DNA of 64,000 nucleotides from JANSXG01 sp043101125 (GTDB lineage: Bacteria; Planctomycetota; Phycisphaerae; Phycisphaerales; UBA1924), in NCBI GenBank assembly GCA_043101125.1, contig JBICHT010000149.1:62001-126000 (forward strand). The letters are read 5' to 3'. Both the position numbers and the translations under genes were made by a program. Positions 61,185 to 64,000 of the stretch are shown here, one piece after another (position 1 is the stretch's first letter; each line of letters starts with the position of its first letter). The notes beneath the pieces are model-generated. The model saw only the letters and a list, made by a program, of their open reading frames with translations. It ran no database searches and was not told the origin of the DNA.

Positions 61185-61213
61185 GCAGCACGCGAACGAA
61201 GGTCGCGTGCTGC
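61185..61213 (-). terminator. Strong hairpin after pseudopilin-like copy 2
   Basis: Perfect 11-bp stem GCAGCACGCGA/TCGCGTGCTGC with a 7-base loop, 67 bases after the copy 2 stop and 35 bases before the small membrane protein start. The T tract is poor (CTTTCTG), so termination may be partial. Confidence 0.55.
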
Positions 61214-61279
61214 TGTAGTTTAGCCGCTTTCATCCGCGGTGTCGCGTATTCGCAACATCACGAATTCAGGATCACGGAA

Positions 61280-62380
61280 TCAGAGATCACGGCCACGGAT
61301 ACCACCCCAGTTGCAGATGTAGGGCACATCGAAAGAGGAGGTGGTTCCCTCGTTGGTGTAAAAGAGCACGAAGCGGTTTCCGGCGTTCTCTTCCGGATTG
61401 GCTTTGAGTGCGTCGGTATACGGGCGCGTCGCGCGAGAACTACCGTCGCTGAGGGCGACCGGGCAGGTCGCACCCTGCTCGTACCAACTGCGAATATCGG
61501 GGTCGTGGACTGCATCATCCATGAAGAACGCAACCTTATTCGAGGGGTGAGACACATCGCTCATGCGGTTCTTGCGGATGACCTGGGTGTGGTTGGTGGC
61601 AGTCAGGGGGGTGTATGTGTTGAACTGGCCCCAACTATTGAACTTGGTTGCATCGATCGCATTCCCGTTCCTCGGGTTGCGCAGCCAAATCTCTGGGGTA
61701 CACACCATGCTGCTCGGGTACAGGTACGAACCGTTGGAGATACCGCTCGGGGCCAACAGGTTCAGACCGTCCTGCGTGATCGGCGCGATCACGCCGTTCA
61801 CCGGAGGAAGCGCCGGGAACTCGCCCTGGCGATCGACACGCAGCCAATCCAGGAAGATATCCCACTCCTTGCGCCCCCGAACATCAGAGGGTGACAGGAA
61901 AATGTCCTGCATCGCCTGAGCACCGCTACCTTCGACCATGAACTCGCTCATGACCACCCAGTACATCTGGGAAATGCCCTGCTCGGCGTTCATCCACGGA
62001 TCGGCGTACAAGTAATAGGTGGGCGGGCCGCTGGGATTGCCAGCGCCCATTACGCGGATGCCAGTCGTGCCGAATTTGAAACCGTTGACCGGGCGGTCTT
62101 CGGTGGCGAAGCGGTACGCCGGTGCGCCACGCGGGCCGTAGGTCGCGGCCAAGTCACCGCCGGGAGAATCCGGGGCGTTGGGCAGCGCCTGGTCGTTGGC
62201 CGCGGCGTAGTTCGACATACCCTGCGAGTGCTGAGCCATGTTCGAGGTACAGGCCGAGATACGAGCCTGACGACGCGTCTGACCCACTGCTGGCAGCAGG
62301 ATCGAGATCAACAGGGCGATGATCGAAATCACCACCAACAATTCCACGAGCGTAAAACCGCTCTTCTTGCGAATGGCCAT
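61280..62380 (-). CDS. Pseudopilin-like protein, copy 2
   Basis: 366 residues from the ATG at 62380, with AAGGAGG six bases upstream. Leader MAIRKKSG, then FTLVELLVVISIIALLISIL; prepilin peptidase would cut after Gly8. The rest is a large exported domain with SNGSYLYPSSMVCTPEIWL, FFMDDAVHDPDIRSWYEQG and a DGSSR near the end. Long stretches are identical at DNA level to copy 1 (offset about 1.8 kb), with divergence concentrated in the last third. Such proteins in planctomycetes are numerous; a surface or fibre role is likely, the ligand unknown. Confidence 0.9.
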   Translation of the reverse strand: MAIRKKSGFTLVELLVVISIIALLISILLPAVGQTRRQARISACTSNMAQHSQGMSNYAAANDQALPNAPDSPGGDLAATYGPRGAPAYRFATEDRPVNGFKFGTTGIRVMGAGNPSGPPTYYLYADPWMNAEQGISQMYWVVMSEFMVEGSGAQAMQDIFLSPSDVRGRKEWDIFLDWLRVDRQGEFPALPPVNGVIAPITQDGLNLLAPSGISNGSYLYPSSMVCTPEIWLRNPRNGNAIDATKFNSWGQFNTYTPLTATNHTQVIRKNRMSDVSHPSNKVAFFMDDAVHDPDIRSWYEQGATCPVALSDGSSRATRPYTDALKANPEENAGNRFVLFYTNEGTTSSFDVPYICNWGGIRGRDL

Positions 62381-62706
62381 GGAGGCCTCCTTCTTGTCCG
62401 CGTAGGACCGATGCCGGATGGCACCACAGAGCGGCGAATGAAATGGCCCCACGCCAGAAAGTGTGTGAAGGGCACCGGTTCACATCAAACCGAAGCACCC
62501 TGCGAATCACAAACGGGCCGCTCTGTTGAAGACGCTGGGGATGGGGTTGCACCCTCAGCGTGGATATTTCGCAAATTCATTCAAAACCTAATGCAAACCT
62601 CACGAATTCCCTAGCAGATTTTTGGGATTTTGAAGATATTTATCACTTTTTACCGGGTTACTCGGGAACTCTGCCTCGCCTCAGGCGTGGCGCTTGTGCG
62701 CTGCCA
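62381..62706. other. Upstream region of pseudopilin-like copy 2
   Basis: No gene supported. The first 70 bases resemble the leader of copy 1 (CCCACGCC then GAAAG shared). An A+T-rich stretch at about 62570-62665 is the likely promoter area; no hexamers are convincing. Confidence 0.5.
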
Positions 62707-62736
62707 AACGACAAACGCCCACCATAAGGTGGGCGT
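62707..62736 (-). terminator. Terminator after tRNA-Leu
   Basis: On the minus strand ACGCCCACC-TTAT-GGTGGGCGT forms a 9-bp stem followed by TTGTCGTTT, 47 bases after the tRNA. Confidence 0.8.
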
Positions 62737-62782
62737 CGAGTCGGATCTGGTGATCGGTGGCGGGCTCGAAAGCCAGCACAAA

Positions 62783-62868
62783 TGCGGATGAGAGGAGTCG
62801 AACCTCCACGGGATTTTACTCCCACTAGGACCTGAACCTAGCGCGTCTGCCAATTCCGCCACATCCGC
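62783..62868 (-). tRNA. tRNA-Leu (CAG)
   Basis: 86-base class II tRNA: acceptor GCGGATG/CATCCGC, anticodon stem CTAGG/CCTAG with loop TTCAGGT (anticodon CAG), a long variable arm (GGGAGTAAAATCCC) and T arm with TTCGACT. Discriminator A; CCA not encoded. Confidence 0.97.
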
Positions 62869-62978
62869 GAGCGGCCCGACAGGATACCTATTTCCTCGCC
62901 CATGGCAACCACCCGGGGACCACTGGTGTGATCTTCCGGGCGATTACTCTCTCCTCCCAGAGAAATGATTTGGGGCGA

Positions 62979-64000
62979 TTACTTGCTGCCGGCCTTGGTG
63001 GTCTTGCGAACGGTCTTGCCCTTGCTGGAAGATCCGGAGTTGTCATCCGAATCCGCCTCGGGTTTGGCTTCGACCTGGTCCGCGACGGGTTTGGGAGCAA
63101 AGCCGGGTACTCCCTTGGCCACAAGGATCTTGTGGTGAATCTCTTTCTTGAGATCCGGGTTGTCGGCGAGGAATCGCTTGGCGTTCTCGCGTCCCTGGCC
63201 GAGGCGGGTCTCGCCGTAACTGAACCAAGAGCCGGACTTATCGACAATGCCCTCAGCGACACCGAGATCAACGAGGTCGCCGGTGAGCGAGATGCCTTCG
63301 TTGAACATGATGTCGAATTCGGCGGCCTTGAAGGGGGCGGCGAGCTTGTTCTTCACGACGCGGGCGCGGACGCGGTTGCCGACATTCTCATCACCCTCCT
63401 TGATGGACGAGATGCGCCGGACATCGATGCGGATCGACGAGTAGAACTTCAGTGCCCGGCCGCCGGTGGTGGTTTCGGGCGAGCCAAACATGACACCGAT
63501 TTTCTCGCGGATCTGGTTGATGAAGATGACGGTGCAACTGGTCTTGGAGATCGCGCCGGTGAGTTTACGGAGGGCCTGGGACATGAGCCGGGCGTGCAGT
63601 CCGACATGGGAGTCGCCCATCTCGCCTTCAAGCTCGGCACGGGGGACGAGCGCGGCCACGGAGTCCACCACGACGAGGTCCACAGCGTTGGAACGAACCA
63701 GCAGCTCACAGATTTCGAGGGCTTCTTCGCCGGAACTGGGTTGGCTGACGAGCAGGTCGTCGATGTTCACCCCGAGGCGACGGGCCCAGGAAGGATCGAG
63801 GGCGTGCTCGGCGTCGATGAAGGCGGCGACGCCGCCCTTCTTCTGAGCGTTGCCCAGCGCGGTGAGGGCGAGGGTGGTCTTACCGGAGGATTCCGGGCCG
63901 TAGATCTCGATGACACGCCCGACGGGCAGGCCCTTGCCACCAAGAGCAAGGTCGAGGGAGACGGCACCGGTGCTGATGCCGGGTATGGCGGCAAGAGCGT
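62979..64000 (-). CDS. recA: Recombinase RecA, 5' end outside window
   Basis: DNA strand-exchange and SOS co-protease. About 340 residues are visible; the frame is open to the last base, so the start is upstream of the window on the minus strand. Seen: Walker A GPESSGKTT, AFIDAEHALDP, Walker B VDLVVVDSVAALVPRAELEG, loop 2 NQIREKIGVMFGSPETTTGG, and KVVKNK-like ARVVKNKLAAPFKAAEF. The C-terminal tail is basic and Ser/Lys-rich (SSSKGKTVRKTTKAGSK), unlike the acidic tail of E. coli RecA. tRNA-Leu follows 110 bases downstream on the same strand. Confidence 0.97.
   Translation of the reverse strand, partial: ALAAIPGISTGAVSLDLALGGKGLPVGRVIEIYGPESSGKTTLALTALGNAQKKGGVAAFIDAEHALDPSWARRLGVNIDDLLVSQPSSGEEALEICELLVRSNAVDLVVVDSVAALVPRAELEGEMGDSHVGLHARLMSQALRKLTGAISKTSCTVIFINQIREKIGVMFGSPETTTGGRALKFYSSIRIDVRRISSIKEGDENVGNRVRARVVKNKLAAPFKAAEFDIMFNEGISLTGDLVDLGVAEGIVDKSGSWFSYGETRLGQGRENAKRFLADNPDLKKEIHHKILVAKGVPGFAPKPVADQVEAKPEADSDDNSGSSSKGKTVRKTTKAGSK

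Overview
The window looks like a chromosomal segment from a GC-rich planctomycete, most likely of the Phycisphaerae or a close relative. This lineage call is inference. It rests on pseudopilin-like proteins with a G|FTL(V/I)E start and a C-terminal DG motif, an FG-GAP protein ending in a dockerin-like EF-hand tail, a cysteine-free FmdB-like protein, a 'GGTGILPV'-type palindromic repeat, and many secreted proteins without wide homology. There are no phage, IS, CRISPR or classical defence loci. The one accessory-looking gene is a GIY-YIG domain protein.

Layout. 1-9.9 kb: 3' end of an alkaline phosphatase, a MoxR ATPase, a CBM48-like protein, a secreted protein of unknown function, RNase III, ribosomal protein L34, succinyl-CoA ligase beta subunit, two related secreted proteins and a dihydroorotate dehydrogenase-like enzyme. 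10.0-18.3 kb: a complete Pho locus (phoB-phoR-pstS-pstC-pstA-pstB-phoU) whose PstA is more than twice the usual size. 18.4-28.1 kb: M1 aminopeptidase with a HEAT-like tail, KdsB, a TPR protein, peptide deformylase and Met-tRNA formyltransferase, a small HExxH protein, and two EF-hand/dockerin proteins. 28.1-31.5 kb: a pseudopilin-like gene and a divergent LacI-type regulator sharing two near-identical palindromic operators 230 bp apart, then the GIY-YIG gene and tRNA-Phe. 31.7-43.4 kb: an ECF sigma factor, a membrane protein and a periplasmic coiled-coil protein, followed by a peptide-type ABC transporter operon with two OppC-like permeases, an OppB-like permease, an anchored binding protein, one ATPase and a glycosyltransferase-like protein. 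43.5-59.3 kb: queE-queD, a TPR protein divergent from valS, a lipoprotein with HExxH, an MFS transporter, tRNA-Arg, ribH-nusB-ftsY with an FmdB-like gene, a UbiA-family enzyme, a DUF4340-type protein, and an RNase HII-like gene followed by ribD. 59.4-64 kb: two near-identical pseudopilin-like genes flanking a tiny membrane protein, tRNA-Leu and recA (5' end outside the window).

Three themes stand out. First, all four ABC permeases in the window, from two unrelated transporter families, carry large extra soluble or membrane segments. Second, about twelve genes have a TANNNT -10-like hexamer only 4-8 nt (mostly 6-7) before the ATG and no Shine-Dalgarno sequence, which predicts leaderless transcription; many other starts have clear SD sequences. 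Third, one copy of the duplicated pseudopilin gene has ATG changed to AGG at the position where its sister starts, with the SD still intact.
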